Part shown: piece after piece, positions 1-6,486 of the stretch
How the letters are laid out: the number at the start of each line of letters is the position of its first letter
How positions within the stretch are numbered: the stretch's first letter is position 1
Source: JBMZCV01 sp049613665
GTDB lineage: Bacteria > Bacteroidota > Bacteroidia > Chitinophagales > UBA2359
Length of the DNA: 6,486 nucleotides
Direction of reading: 5' to 3'
Assembly: GCA_049613665.1 (NCBI GenBank)
Contig: JBMZCV010000229.1
Location: 1 to 6,486 of the forward strand
The notes under the pieces: generated by a model
The model's input: only the letters and a program-made list of their open reading frames with translations
Database searches by the model: none
Told to the model about the DNA's origin: nothing
Translations under genes and position numbers: made by a program

Positions 1-2483
1 GTAGCAGTATATATGCCATAAGAAAAAGGCGTAATAGCACCAATATTCACAGTATTGTTAATATTTCCAACAGCGGAATAGTTGTTTGGGCCAGTCCAAA
101 TCGAAGTTCCGTTTGTAGTATTCAAGCTAAGTTTTACTACATCATTGATACAAGTAGAAATAATACATTCATTTAAAACGACATTATTTTGTATAGCATA
201 AGCACAATTAAAGATTTGACAGGTAGTGGTAAAATGATGTTCATCTGACCATAGTGATGTTTTGTGAGCATTTCCCAGTAAAATTTGATACTGATAAGTT
301 GTTGCTGTTTGCAAATTGTTGAGTGTTATTATATTAGCTTGTGTAGCAGTTAAGTAGTTCCAATACATTTCATTTTCTTGCTTATATCTCAAAATAGCAA
401 TATTGTTAGCGATGTCTCTATCAAAATGTATTTCAGTAGTATTTGGATTAATATTTTTACTAAAAATGTTTTGTGCTTTGCTACAAAAAGCATTTTTTAA
501 ATTATAAAAATTGTTAGCTACGTTGGTCAATGTATTATTAGAAATAGTAGCTGCTGGGTTGTTTATATCTTCATTTTTTTCTACAACAAAAGCACCTATT
601 GGATAGTTTTCGATATGCAAATTGTTGAAATCATATAATCTTGTGGTATGAAAGCAAGATAAGCCAGCGAAAGGTAAGTAAATATCATAAGCTCTTATTT
701 TATTTATAATATTTACATTACTAACGGTAGAATTTGAGCTATATCTAACCGTAAAACCTTCTTCGTTATTCCAAACATTAATATTTGAAACATATTGTCT
801 AAGGCGATTAGCTATTTGTTTATTGGGTTCATAACCTTTGGCTGGCAAAATTGTTTTTTTATACTCCCATATATCCGTAGCACCAAAATCGGTGGAAAAA
901 AATGGCGTGGTATCTGTATTGTTAAATCTTATTCTAAAACCTTTAAAGCAAGCATAAGCTTGAAAGTTGTCGCATTGCAATATTGGTAAATCTGCTAAAA
1001 AAACCTCATTAGTTGCGTGTTTCCAACGTCTTTCATTTAGCGTAGCAATATTAGGATAATCGGCATAAGCTTGTCTCACAATACTGCTATCCATACCTAT
1101 CATTTTGTTGTTTTCTATTTCTATAGAACCAATCGTAAACCATATCATTCCAGCTCCATTACAATTTGCAGCTACATTATTGATGGCCCTAATAGCTGGC
1201 CCTTGAAACCAAAAACCATCTCCGCTAAAGCCAAAGTCAGAAAGCGGTTGTGGCCGCTCTTCATTGAAAAACACCAATCTTGTAGGGCGATATTCGCCAT
1301 TTCCTGTACCTTTTATCGCTATATTTTCTATGAAGTTTCCTAGTTCATCGCCTGATTCGGTAACGAAAGCTGCACCAACAAAATCATAACATACATTTTT
1401 TCTAATATCTACATGGCTCGAATGATTGACAAATCCCCAGCCTGCTGTGCTTTCTACTACACAACCTTCTACACTTGAAGGTGGCGTATTGACATCTGCA
1501 CCATAGCCATTTTTGTGAAAATGAACTGCATAACGGCCTCTTTTGTTATTGCTAGGGCCAGGATTGATAGTTGCGGAAGGTATATCTACAATAATTTCAT
1601 CTAAAGGAATAGACTTATCAGTTCTACCCAAATCAATAAAAGCAGCATTTTCTATTTGTACAGTATTTACAGCAAAATTATCGTTGTTCATAAACATTGT
1701 ATGGCCTCGCAGTGGAATTTCAGTTGCTTCAGAGCGAAAAATAACATTTCTAGTCAAATTTGCAAGATGCAAAGGCATATCATCACGCACTCTTATATGG
1801 TCAAATTGCAAGGTTTCGACTAGTGTTATCGTTTGGCCTTCAATATTAGCAATAGTTAATTTCTCATCTTGAAACGCTACATTTCGCTCAAATATCGTTC
1901 CCGGTATCACTATTTTATCGCCTATTTTCCAATTTGAAGGCACACCATTTGCTAGCTCAATTTGGTTTGAGTCTTTAAACAAATCAGCATTAAAAACAAT
2001 AAAATGTTTTTTTTCTGCTCCAAAAACTTCTACTTTGCCCAAAGATACCAAACCTCTGCTCAATTGTTGTGTGTCCCAAGTTCTGTCTATTGCATTGCCA
2101 TCATTGATAAAAACTATTTCGGCAGTATTATTTTCTAAAACGCCATTTGTAGGCGTACCGATGCGAAAATAACCTGTGTTTGAAATCTGTATAGTTTCCA
2201 CCAAAATTTGAGTATCTTCATTTCGAGCCACAGACAAATAGCCATCAATTTGTATGAACTTGTGTCGTGCTGACAGCTTCGAAGTTATTTTGACTTCTTT
2301 GCCCGCAGGTATCACAACGACAGCATCATCTGGTGGCAAACTACCTGTGTTCCAAATAGTAGGGTCTTCCCAAAAACCGTTGTTTTGCACTTCGTAATAT
2401 GTAACAGCTTCTGGTAAAGGAATTTGTGCAAACAAAGAGATACTCAAAATAAATAAAATGGAGAATAAATAAAATGATTTCAT
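1..2483 (-). CDS. Secreted G8-domain / right-handed beta-helix protein (C-terminus beyond left edge)
   Basis: The frame is open from the ATG at 2481-2483 to the left edge (827 complete codons, no stop seen), so the C-terminus is missing. Residues 1-19 are a signal peptide, probably cleaved before Q20 (LFA|Q). Residues about 36-158 match a G8 domain: W38 and W44, then PPDDAVVVIPAGKEV (50-64), DGYLSV (80-85) and RGLVSLGKVEVFG (143-155). Residues about 240-660 look like the right-handed beta-helix of the CEMIP/TMEM2 (G8) family, with RYAVHFHKNG (317-326), GWGFVNHSSH (348-357), SGDELGN (377-383), DGFWFQGP (422-429) and NNVAAN (435-440). Residues about 668-755 look like a fibronectin type III domain, and an Ig-like module with several cysteines starts after that (WTGPNNYSA). 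CEMIP and TMEM2 act on hyaluronan in animals; glycan binding or cleavage here is only inference. A T9SS sorting domain is expected beyond the edge but is not visible. There is no Shine-Dalgarno sequence; the start is chosen from the signal peptide. Confidence 0.88.
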   Translation of the reverse strand, partial: MKSFYLFSILFILSISLFAQIPLPEAVTYYEVQNNGFWEDPTIWNTGSLPPDDAVVVIPAGKEVKITSKLSARHKFIQIDGYLSVARNEDTQILVETIQISNTGYFRIGTPTNGVLENNTAEIVFINDGNAIDRTWDTQQLSRGLVSLGKVEVFGAEKKHFIVFNADLFKDSNQIELANGVPSNWKIGDKIVIPGTIFERNVAFQDEKLTIANIEGQTITLVETLQFDHIRVRDDMPLHLANLTRNVIFRSEATEIPLRGHTMFMNNDNFAVNTVQIENAAFIDLGRTDKSIPLDEIIVDIPSATINPGPSNNKRGRYAVHFHKNGYGADVNTPPSSVEGCVVESTAGWGFVNHSSHVDIRKNVCYDFVGAAFVTESGDELGNFIENIAIKGTGNGEYRPTRLVFFNEERPQPLSDFGFSGDGFWFQGPAIRAINNVAANCNGAGMIWFTIGSIEIENNKMIGMDSSIVRQAYADYPNIATLNERRWKHATNEVFLADLPILQCDNFQAYACFKGFRIRFNNTDTTPFFSTDFGATDIWEYKKTILPAKGYEPNKQIANRLRQYVSNINVWNNEEGFTVRYSSNSTVSNVNIINKIRAYDIYLPFAGLSCFHTTRLYDFNNLHIENYPIGAFVVEKNEDINNPAATISNNTLTNVANNFYNLKNAFCSKAQNIFSKNINPNTTEIHFDRDIANNIAILRYKQENEMYWNYLTATQANIITLNNLQTATTYQYQILLGNAHKTSLWSDEHHFTTTCQIFNCAYAIQNNVVLNECIISTCINDVVKLSLNTTNGTSIWTGPNNYSAVGNINNTVNIGAITPFSYGIYTA

Positions 2484-2533
2484 GATTGTATTGGTTATTG
2501 AAATAAATATTTATATATTATTGTAAAATGTTT

Positions 2534-2565
2534 TAAATATAAAAAAACACAATATGCCTTACAAA
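2534..2565 (-). promoter_or_regulatory. Possible Bacteroidota-type promoter of the G8-protein gene
   Basis: On the minus strand TTTG (2562-2565) is followed after 20 nt by TATATTTA (2534-2541), a 7 of 8 match to the Bacteroidota -7 element TAnnTTTG. Transcription would start near 2527, giving a leader of about 44 nt. The sequence is very AT-rich, so chance matches are likely. It overlaps the hairpin at 2542-2590. Confidence 0.3.
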
Positions 2566-2590
2566 AAAAGCAAAGCGTATTATGTTTTTT
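2542..2590 (-). terminator. Hairpin terminator between cysS and the G8-protein gene
   Basis: Arms at 2542-2557 and 2575-2590 form a 16-bp stem around a 17-nt loop. In the minus-strand RNA 14 pairs are Watson-Crick, one is G-U and one is an A-C mismatch. The outer six pairs are A-U, so the minus transcript ends the hairpin in a run of seven U and then UA-rich sequence, as in a rho-independent terminator. It could also work on the plus strand. It lies about 115 nt past the cysS stop and just before the G8-protein gene. Confidence 0.55.
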
Positions 2591-2639
2591 GTTTCGTTTT
2601 TAGCAAAAAAAAAATGAGTTGTTGGCAAAAACACACAAC

Positions 2640-2658
2640 AATGATAGTAGCTATCATT
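2640..2658 (-). terminator. Short perfect hairpin downstream of cysS, candidate terminator
   Basis: AATGATAG (2640-2647) and CTATCATT (2651-2658) form a perfect 8-bp stem with a 3-nt loop, about 46 nt past the cysS stop. On the minus strand it is followed by GTTGTGTGTTTTT, a poor U-tract. On the plus strand it is followed directly by TTTT, but no plus-strand gene is present to need it. It may be a weak first terminator for cysS, backed up by the hairpin at 2542-2590, or an RNA-stabilising 3' hairpin. Confidence 0.35.
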
Positions 2659-2667
2659 TTTTATCAC

Positions 2668-2697
2668 TAAAAATTAAAAACTCATAATTAAAAATTA
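2668..2697. repeat. Short AT-rich direct repeat just after the cysS stop
   Basis: TAAAAATTA occurs at 2668-2676 and again at 2689-2697, 21 bp apart (two helical turns), directly downstream of the cysS stop codon. Low-complexity blocks of AATTAAAAA type are common between Bacteroidota genes, so this may be only compositional. No function can be assigned. Confidence 0.3.
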
Positions 2698-2703
2698 CGT
2701 CAT

Positions 2704-4227
2704 TTAATCTACCGACCAAGTAGTGCCATCTTTGCCATCTTTTACCACCACTTTCAAAGCTTTCAGTTGGTTGCGGATAAGGTCAGATGTTCCCCAATCT
2801 TTTTTGCTTCGAGCTTCGCTTCTCACTTCCAAGATTAAATCCATCAAACCATCGGCCAAATTGTGGCTATTGCCTTCGACAGCTTCATTTTTTAAGCCTA
2901 AAATTTCAGTAATAAATTCATTGAAAGTTTTGGTAAACTGCTCAAAAGTGGCTTTGCTAATGCCATTCAAATCCAACTGCTTGTTGAAAAAAGCATTGAT
3001 TTTTGATGCCATTTCGTGCAAATCAGCAATCACCAAAGCCGTATTAAAGTCGTCATTGATATGTTCATAGCACTTATCACAAAGTTTGAGCAAAGCAGCA
3101 TCTTCGACTGCATTTTTAGCTTTTTTCGCACCATTATGTTCCAATTTTTCCAAATAATTCATGGCATTTGTGAGCTTTTTATAGCCTTTTTCTGCTTGTT
3201 TCAAAGCCTTGTTAGAAAAATCTACTTCGCTACTATAATGTGCCGACAAAAAGAAAAAACGTACCGTCATTGGCGAATAGCCTTGGTCTAATAGCTCGTG
3301 GTCGCCAGCAAAAAGTTCGTGTGGCAAAAATGAATTGCCCAAAGATTTGCTCATTTTCGTACCGTTTACTGTCAGCATATTTGTGTGCAACCAATATCTC
3401 ACAGGGCTTTTGCCACAGCAAGCCACAGATTGAGCAATTTCGCTTTCGTGATGTGGAAATTTCAAGTCCATACCGCCACCATGAATATCGAAAGTGTCGC
3501 CCAAATATTTGGTACTCATCACCGAACACTCCAAATGCCAGCCTGGAAAACCTACGCTCCAAGGCGAATCCCAACGCATAATATGTTCGGGTTGTGCAGC
3601 TTTCCACAACGCAAAATCGGCAGGGCTTCGCTTTTCGCTTTGGCCATCTAAATCACGAGAGCCTGCTCGCAAGTCTTCCAATACTTTGCCCGAAAGCTTG
3701 CCATAAGCTGGCAAATCAGCTTTATTTTGGAAAGTATCGTGATATTTTTGTACATCGAAATAGACAGAACCATTCGATTCATAGCCGAAACCATTGGCTA
3801 TAATCTCTTCTACCATCTTGATTTGCTCAACGATATGTCCCGTAGCAGTAGGCTCAATGCTAGGTGGCAAGGCGTTGAACTGTCGCATTACATCTCTAAA
3901 ACCATTGGTATATTGTTGTACTACTTCCATTGGTTCAAGCTGTTGCAAACGTGCTTTTTTTGCAATTTTGTCTTCTCCTTCCGAGCGTTCATCATCTTCT
4001 AGGTGGCCTACATCGGTGATATTGCGAACATAGCGTACTTTGCCATAGCGAAATTTCAAATAGCGAAATACGATGTCGAAAAATGTAAAAGTGCGACAAT
4101 TTCCCAAATGCACATCACTATAAACAGTTGGCCCACATACATACAAGCCTACACATGATTTATCAATAGGTTCAAAGACTTCTTTTTGTCTTGTTAGCGT
4201 GTTATATATTTTCAGTTCTCCTCTCAT
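2704..4227 (-). CDS. cysS: Cysteinyl-tRNA synthetase
   Basis: This is a complete 507-residue class I aminoacyl-tRNA synthetase. It joins cysteine to tRNA-Cys using ATP, in the cytoplasm, and is essential for translation. The N-terminal catalytic domain has CGPTVY (31-36), the HIGH motif as HLGN (40-43), ITDVGH (70-75), EGEDKIAKKA (83-92) and the KMSKS loop (291-295). By alignment with the E. coli enzyme the zinc ligands are C31, C234, H259 and E263, and W230 (in PGWHLECS) lies beside the bound cysteine. The anticodon-binding part follows, with NDDFNTALVIADL (391-403) and a C-terminal DLIRNQL...DGTTW segment (482-504). All key residues are present. The length is somewhat above that of the E. 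coli enzyme and usual for Bacteroidota; HLGN is normal there. The start at 4227 begins MRGELKIYNT, the expected N-terminus; upstream is AT-rich without a Shine-Dalgarno sequence. It probably has its own promoter (4258-4292). Confidence 0.98.
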   Translation of the reverse strand: MRGELKIYNTLTRQKEVFEPIDKSCVGLYVCGPTVYSDVHLGNCRTFTFFDIVFRYLKFRYGKVRYVRNITDVGHLEDDERSEGEDKIAKKARLQQLEPMEVVQQYTNGFRDVMRQFNALPPSIEPTATGHIVEQIKMVEEIIANGFGYESNGSVYFDVQKYHDTFQNKADLPAYGKLSGKVLEDLRAGSRDLDGQSEKRSPADFALWKAAQPEHIMRWDSPWSVGFPGWHLECSVMSTKYLGDTFDIHGGGMDLKFPHHESEIAQSVACCGKSPVRYWLHTNMLTVNGTKMSKSLGNSFLPHELFAGDHELLDQGYSPMTVRFFFLSAHYSSEVDFSNKALKQAEKGYKKLTNAMNYLEKLEHNGAKKAKNAVEDAALLKLCDKCYEHINDDFNTALVIADLHEMASKINAFFNKQLDLNGISKATFEQFTKTFNEFITEILGLKNEAVEGNSHNLADGLMDLILEVRSEARSKKDWGTSDLIRNQLKALKVVVKDGKDGTTWSVD

Positions 4228-4555
4228 AAAAACTCAAAGTTTGTTGAAAAATTCGTACAAATTTACAATAAAATTTAACATAAATATAGCAAAATAAGTA
4301 GTTGGACAGATTTATTCTACAAATAATGAAAGCTAATGTCTTAAATATCACTATGGCAGACCTAAATCGCCTTTACAAGATTTTGTTGTTTTAAACTTTC
4401 ATTGTTGTTATAAAGTTCCTTGATGTGTTATTTTTTTTTTTGATGAATAATATACTTATTATCAAAGCATTTAAAAAATTCAGTTATACTTGTTTCTGCA
4501 AAGAAAAAAATAGATTTTAGAACCCACATAGGCTATATTATGCAGTATTTGGCAT
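4228..4555. other. 328-bp intergenic region between the propeller gene and cysS
   Basis: No gene or RNA family is recognised here. The left part carries the likely cysS promoter. A near-direct repeat (TTGTTGTTTTAAACTTTC at 4384-4401 and TTGTTGTTATAAAGTTCC at 4405-4422, 14 of 18 matching) lies in the middle. Next to it is a run of T at about 4430-4440, then a bulged 10-bp stem (4440-4450 with 4456-4465). That stem is not followed by a U-tract on either strand. No convincing terminator for the propeller gene is visible, so read-through into cysS or factor-dependent termination is possible. Confidence 0.6.
4258..4292 (-). promoter_or_regulatory. Likely Bacteroidota-type promoter of cysS
   Basis: The minus strand has TAAATTTG at 4258-4265, an exact match to the Bacteroidota -7 element TAnnTTTG. 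A TTTTG (TTG at 4290-4292) lies 24 nt upstream as a possible -33 element, slightly farther than the usual spacing. Transcription would start near 4251, leaving a leader of about 23 nt before the cysS ATG. Confidence 0.5.
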
Positions 4556-6028
4556 TTAATGCAAAACCATCATTTTTTCTGTGCCTAAAAGTTCTTTTTC
4601 TTTAAACAACTGACAAAAATAAATGCCATTTTCCAAATCGCTAATATTAAAGCTTGCATTTGTGTTGTTTATTTTTTCTTTTTTTACTAAAATGCCAAAA
4701 GCGTCGAAAAGGCGTATTTCATAGTTTTTGCTGTTGAAAAGACTTTTGTTTTGCCAAGAAAGTTGCACAACATCTTGTGCAGGATTGGGCGAAATCTTAA
4801 AAGAACTATTGTTCAAAACAAGTTCTTGAACCGAAGTAGCGAAAGCCAAACTATCGCAGCCCATCGTGCTGCAAGTATGCCCTAAACTATCGGTCTTAAC
4901 AACCCAACTGCTCTGTGTGCTGTAATTGAAACCCGAAAGTATGTAGCCACCATCTACTGCTAAAGCGATGTCTTTTAGATACCAATCTTCGTCAGGGTTT
5001 GTGTCTGGAATACTGTTGTGCCAAACAAGATTACCCAAATTGTCGAAACGCATCAATTTTACATTATACTCTCCAGAACTGCTAAACCAATAAGCTGAAC
5101 TAACAAAACCATCCGCTAAAATAACAGGACGTGCTTGTAAGAAATTTCCATCTTGTAAAGAATGTATTTGCTCCCATTCCTCATTTCCTAATATATCTAA
5201 TTGAGCATTATACATTTTAATGTTATTATTTTCTTGAACTCCTCCTGTTAAAAGATACTTATTATCTTTCCACTTTGTTATTTTAGCAGCCATATCTGTT
5301 TCAGGTGTTACAAAATAGTTTTTTTCCCATTCTAAAACTCCATTTTCACTCAATTTAGCCACATACATATCTGCTTTCGTATCTGGATATCTCACATAAC
5401 CAGAAGTAATATAACCACTATCATAAGCTTCTTCTATTGTAAAAGCTACGCCTTTTTTATCTTCATGCAGCACCTTATCCCATATTTTATTGCCTAGAGC
5501 ATCAGTTTTGAGTATATAAAAATGATTGTTGCTAGTGAAACTACGTTGTATGCCGCAGAGAATGTAGCCACCATCTTGTGTTGGGCTGATGTGATAAATG
5601 CCTTCTACCGTTTCGTCTGTACCTTGTGTTTTTTTCCAAATAACATTTCCATCACTATCAAATTTTATCATAACAATATCTAAATTACCATCTATGCCTA
5701 TGGTATCTTTTGAGCCGACCAAAATGTATTTATTGTCTAAAGTTTTAGATAAAATGCCTCCGCCTACCATAGCATGAGTTTCTGGCCCTAAATCTAAATG
5801 CTGAAACCATTTTGTATTTCCTTCAAAATCAAGTTTTTGAACACCAAAACCTTTCAAATCATTTAAAGTATTATAAGTACTTGCAACTAAATAACCATCT
5901 TCTACCGTTAAACAAGCAGGCGAACCAATGTTCATGGTATCTGGCTTAAATAATTTGTTGAAAAAGTAGGTTTGAGCAGATACGGAAGTTTGGAAGAGTA
6001 TAAATAATATCAGAATAATATTTTTCAT
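4556..6028 (-). CDS. Secreted seven-bladed beta-propeller-like protein with T9SS type A sorting domain
   Basis: This complete 490-residue protein starts with a signal peptide (1-18, cleavage SVSA|Q), which fixes the start at 6028. Residues about 42-387 hold seven repeats of about 51 residues. Each has an ED/DGGY[IL]xxG strand (such as DGGYILCG at 152-159) and, farther on, a DxxGNxxW element (such as FDSDGNVIW at 123-131). Seven units suggest a seven-bladed propeller. C386 and C391 follow the last repeat and may form a disulphide. Residues about 408-490 are a T9SS type A sorting domain: FKISPNPAQDVVQL, then YEIRLFDAFGILV, then LENGIYFCQL and a basic, hydrophobic tail. The protein should cross the outer membrane through the type IX system and be released or anchored at the surface. 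There are no catalytic residues I can name; ligand and function are unknown. The partial gene to its right is a paralogue. Similar repeat proteins are often annotated only as T9SS sorting domain-containing. Confidence 0.9.
   Translation of the reverse strand: MKNIILILFILFQTSVSAQTYFFNKLFKPDTMNIGSPACLTVEDGYLVASTYNTLNDLKGFGVQKLDFEGNTKWFQHLDLGPETHAMVGGGILSKTLDNKYILVGSKDTIGIDGNLDIVMIKFDSDGNVIWKKTQGTDETVEGIYHISPTQDGGYILCGIQRSFTSNNHFYILKTDALGNKIWDKVLHEDKKGVAFTIEEAYDSGYITSGYVRYPDTKADMYVAKLSENGVLEWEKNYFVTPETDMAAKITKWKDNKYLLTGGVQENNNIKMYNAQLDILGNEEWEQIHSLQDGNFLQARPVILADGFVSSAYWFSSSGEYNVKLMRFDNLGNLVWHNSIPDTNPDEDWYLKDIALAVDGGYILSGFNYSTQSSWVVKTDSLGHTCSTMGCDSLAFATSVQELVLNNSSFKISPNPAQDVVQLSWQNKSLFNSKNYEIRLFDAFGILVKKEKINNTNASFNISDLENGIYFCQLFKEKELLGTEKMMVLH
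4871..5905 (-). repeat. Seven internal repeats of about 51 codons (propeller blades)
   Basis: The DGGY-type element starts at residues 42, 97, 151, 202, 254, 304 and 358. The GNxxW-type element starts at residues 66, 123, 175, 226, 277, 328 and 379. The spacing is 50-57 residues, and exactly 51 for most GNxxW elements. The last GN element is altered (TDSLGHTC, no Trp) where the propeller ends. Nucleotide identity between blades is mostly lost, except for a 15-bp exact match, ATGTAGCCACCATCT on the plus strand at 4941-4955 and 5562-5576, which encodes the DGGYI core of blades 7 and 3. Confidence 0.8.
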
Positions 6029-6054
6029 AGTGCTTTATTTTTTTAGAAAAAAAT

Positions 6055-6085
6055 AAAAAATAGGTTTCTTATATTTTTATTCAAA
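6055..6085 (-). promoter_or_regulatory. Possible promoter of the propeller gene inside the upstream terminator
   Basis: On the minus strand TTTG (6082-6085, in the hairpin loop) is followed after 19 nt by TATTTTTT (6055-6062, at the foot of the stem), a 7 of 8 match to TAnnTTTG with good Bacteroidota spacing. Transcription would start near 6048, about 20 nt before the ATG. The hairpin ends only about 30 nt before that ATG, so if the gene is transcribed separately its promoter must overlap the hairpin. Low sequence complexity keeps confidence modest. Confidence 0.35.
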
Positions 6086-6112
6086 GCAAAAAAAAATATA
6101 AGAAACCTATTT
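6058..6112 (-). terminator. Strong rho-independent terminator between the propeller paralogues
   Basis: Arms at 6058-6078 and 6092-6112 form a perfect 21-bp stem with a 13-nt loop (core TAGGTTTCTTATA / TATAAGAAACCTA). In minus-strand RNA it is followed by a U-rich stretch (TTTTTATTTTTTT). It begins 12 nt past the stop of the right-hand gene, so it should end that transcript. A-rich sequence in the loop and U-rich sequence on both sides could let it work in both directions. Confidence 0.85.
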
Positions 6113-6124
6113 ATTCATTAACTT

Positions 6125-6486
6125 TTAATGCTGCACGACTAATTTCGTACTGCTTATTTTTTCGTTATTATTCAAATATTGTAATAAATACACACCGTTT
6201 GGCAGTTCATTAGTTGAAAAATCGACTGAAAAAGCTGTTTCAGCTATATCTATTTGCTTTACTAACTGTCCGTGGATATTCCAAATTTGTATTTCGGCAT
6301 TTTGTTTTGGCAAATGAGCAGGGAGAATAATGTGTGCATTAGTGGCAACTGGATTAGGAAAAACACGAACTTTCCACTCTTCCCTCATGGGCAATATGAC
6401 ATCTGCCGTACTCACAAAAATAAGGCTATCGGTAGCACTACAATTTGGTGTCAAACAGCCATTTTCATCTACTTTCAAGAGCCAAA
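6125..6486 (-). CDS. Secreted propeller-family protein, C-terminal end with T9SS type A sorting domain (start beyond right edge)
   Basis: Only about the last 119 residues are in the window; the frame stays open to the right edge. The first visible residues, WLLKVDENGCLTPNC, align with WVVKTDSLGHTCSTMGC at the end of the last propeller blade of the neighbouring 490-residue protein, including two cysteines four residues apart. A T9SS type A sorting domain follows: WKVRVFPNPVATNAHI, then EIQIWNIHGQLVKQI, then LPNGVYLLQYL and the end TKLVVQH. It is therefore very likely a tandem paralogue, exported by the type IX system, and probably has the same seven-bladed architecture (inference, since the body is not seen). 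The TTG at 6476-6478 sits inside the last blade and is not a start. The gene ends 12 nt before the strong hairpin at 6058-6112. Function and ligand are unknown. Confidence 0.85.
   Translation of the reverse strand, partial: WLLKVDENGCLTPNCSATDSLIFVSTADVILPMREEWKVRVFPNPVATNAHIILPAHLPKQNAEIQIWNIHGQLVKQIDIAETAFSVDFSTNELPNGVYLLQYLNNNEKISSTKLVVQH

Noticed and set aside
795..1872. Plus-strand open frames at 795-989, 1071-1343 and 1543-1872
   Set aside because: They lie antisense within the continuous G8-protein frame, have no recognisable domains and read as low-quality translations of its reverse strand.
2723..4033. Several plus-strand frames and one minus-strand frame (3233-3607) within cysS
   Set aside because: All overlap the complete, motif-confirmed cysS gene in other frames and resemble no family.
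4099..4110. HLGN instead of HIGH in cysteinyl-tRNA synthetase as an active-site anomaly
   Set aside because: HxGN is an accepted form of this motif and is usual in Bacteroidota CysS; all other catalytic and zinc-binding residues are present.
4326..4394. A 22-codon plus-strand frame (MKANVLNITMADLNRLYKIL...)
   Set aside because: Too short to judge, no promoter or Shine-Dalgarno sequence and no known family; random short frames are common in such sequence.
4440..4465. Bulged stem beside a T-run as a terminator for the propeller gene
   Set aside because: On the minus strand the stem is followed by A residues, not U; on the plus strand the T-run precedes the stem. The order is wrong for a rho-independent terminator.
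6476..6478. TTG as start codon of a 117-residue protein at the right edge
   Set aside because: The frame stays open upstream to the window edge, and WLL just before it aligns with WVV of the paralogue's last blade, so the TTG is an internal Leu codon.

Overview
This AT-rich window looks like a chromosomal stretch of a Bacteroidota bacterium. Three things support that. Two proteins end in type IX secretion system (T9SS) type A sorting domains. The cysteinyl-tRNA synthetase has the HLGN form of the HIGH motif and reads like the Bacteroidota type. No start codon is preceded by a Shine-Dalgarno sequence, and the sequences upstream of the genes resemble the Bacteroidota promoter (TTTG, about 19-24 nt, TAnnTTTG). 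I cannot name a genus.

All four genes are on the minus strand, so they read from right to left. At 6125-6486 is the C-terminal end of a secreted protein whose start lies beyond the right edge. At 4556-6028 is a complete paralogue of it: a signal peptide, seven repeats of about 51 residues that most likely form a seven-bladed beta-propeller, and a T9SS sorting domain. A strong hairpin terminator separates the two. Next come about 330 bp without a gene, then cysS (2704-4227), a complete housekeeping aminoacyl-tRNA synthetase with a recognisable promoter. After a 220-bp spacer with two terminator-like hairpins comes a large secreted protein (1-2483). It has an N-terminal G8 domain, a CEMIP/TMEM2-like right-handed beta-helix, a fibronectin type III domain and the start of a further Ig-like module; its C-terminus lies beyond the left edge.

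The genes do not form an obvious pathway. Three encode exported or cell-surface proteins, and cysS sits among them as an independently transcribed housekeeping gene. Terminators and promoter-like sequences between the genes suggest mostly separate transcripts. I see no tRNA or rRNA, CRISPR array, insertion sequence, phage gene or defence system, and nothing that convincingly qualifies as a new system. The most interesting items are the G8/beta-helix protein, the tandem propeller paralogues with a conserved cysteine pair, and intergenic hairpins that seem to end one gene and carry the promoter of the next.
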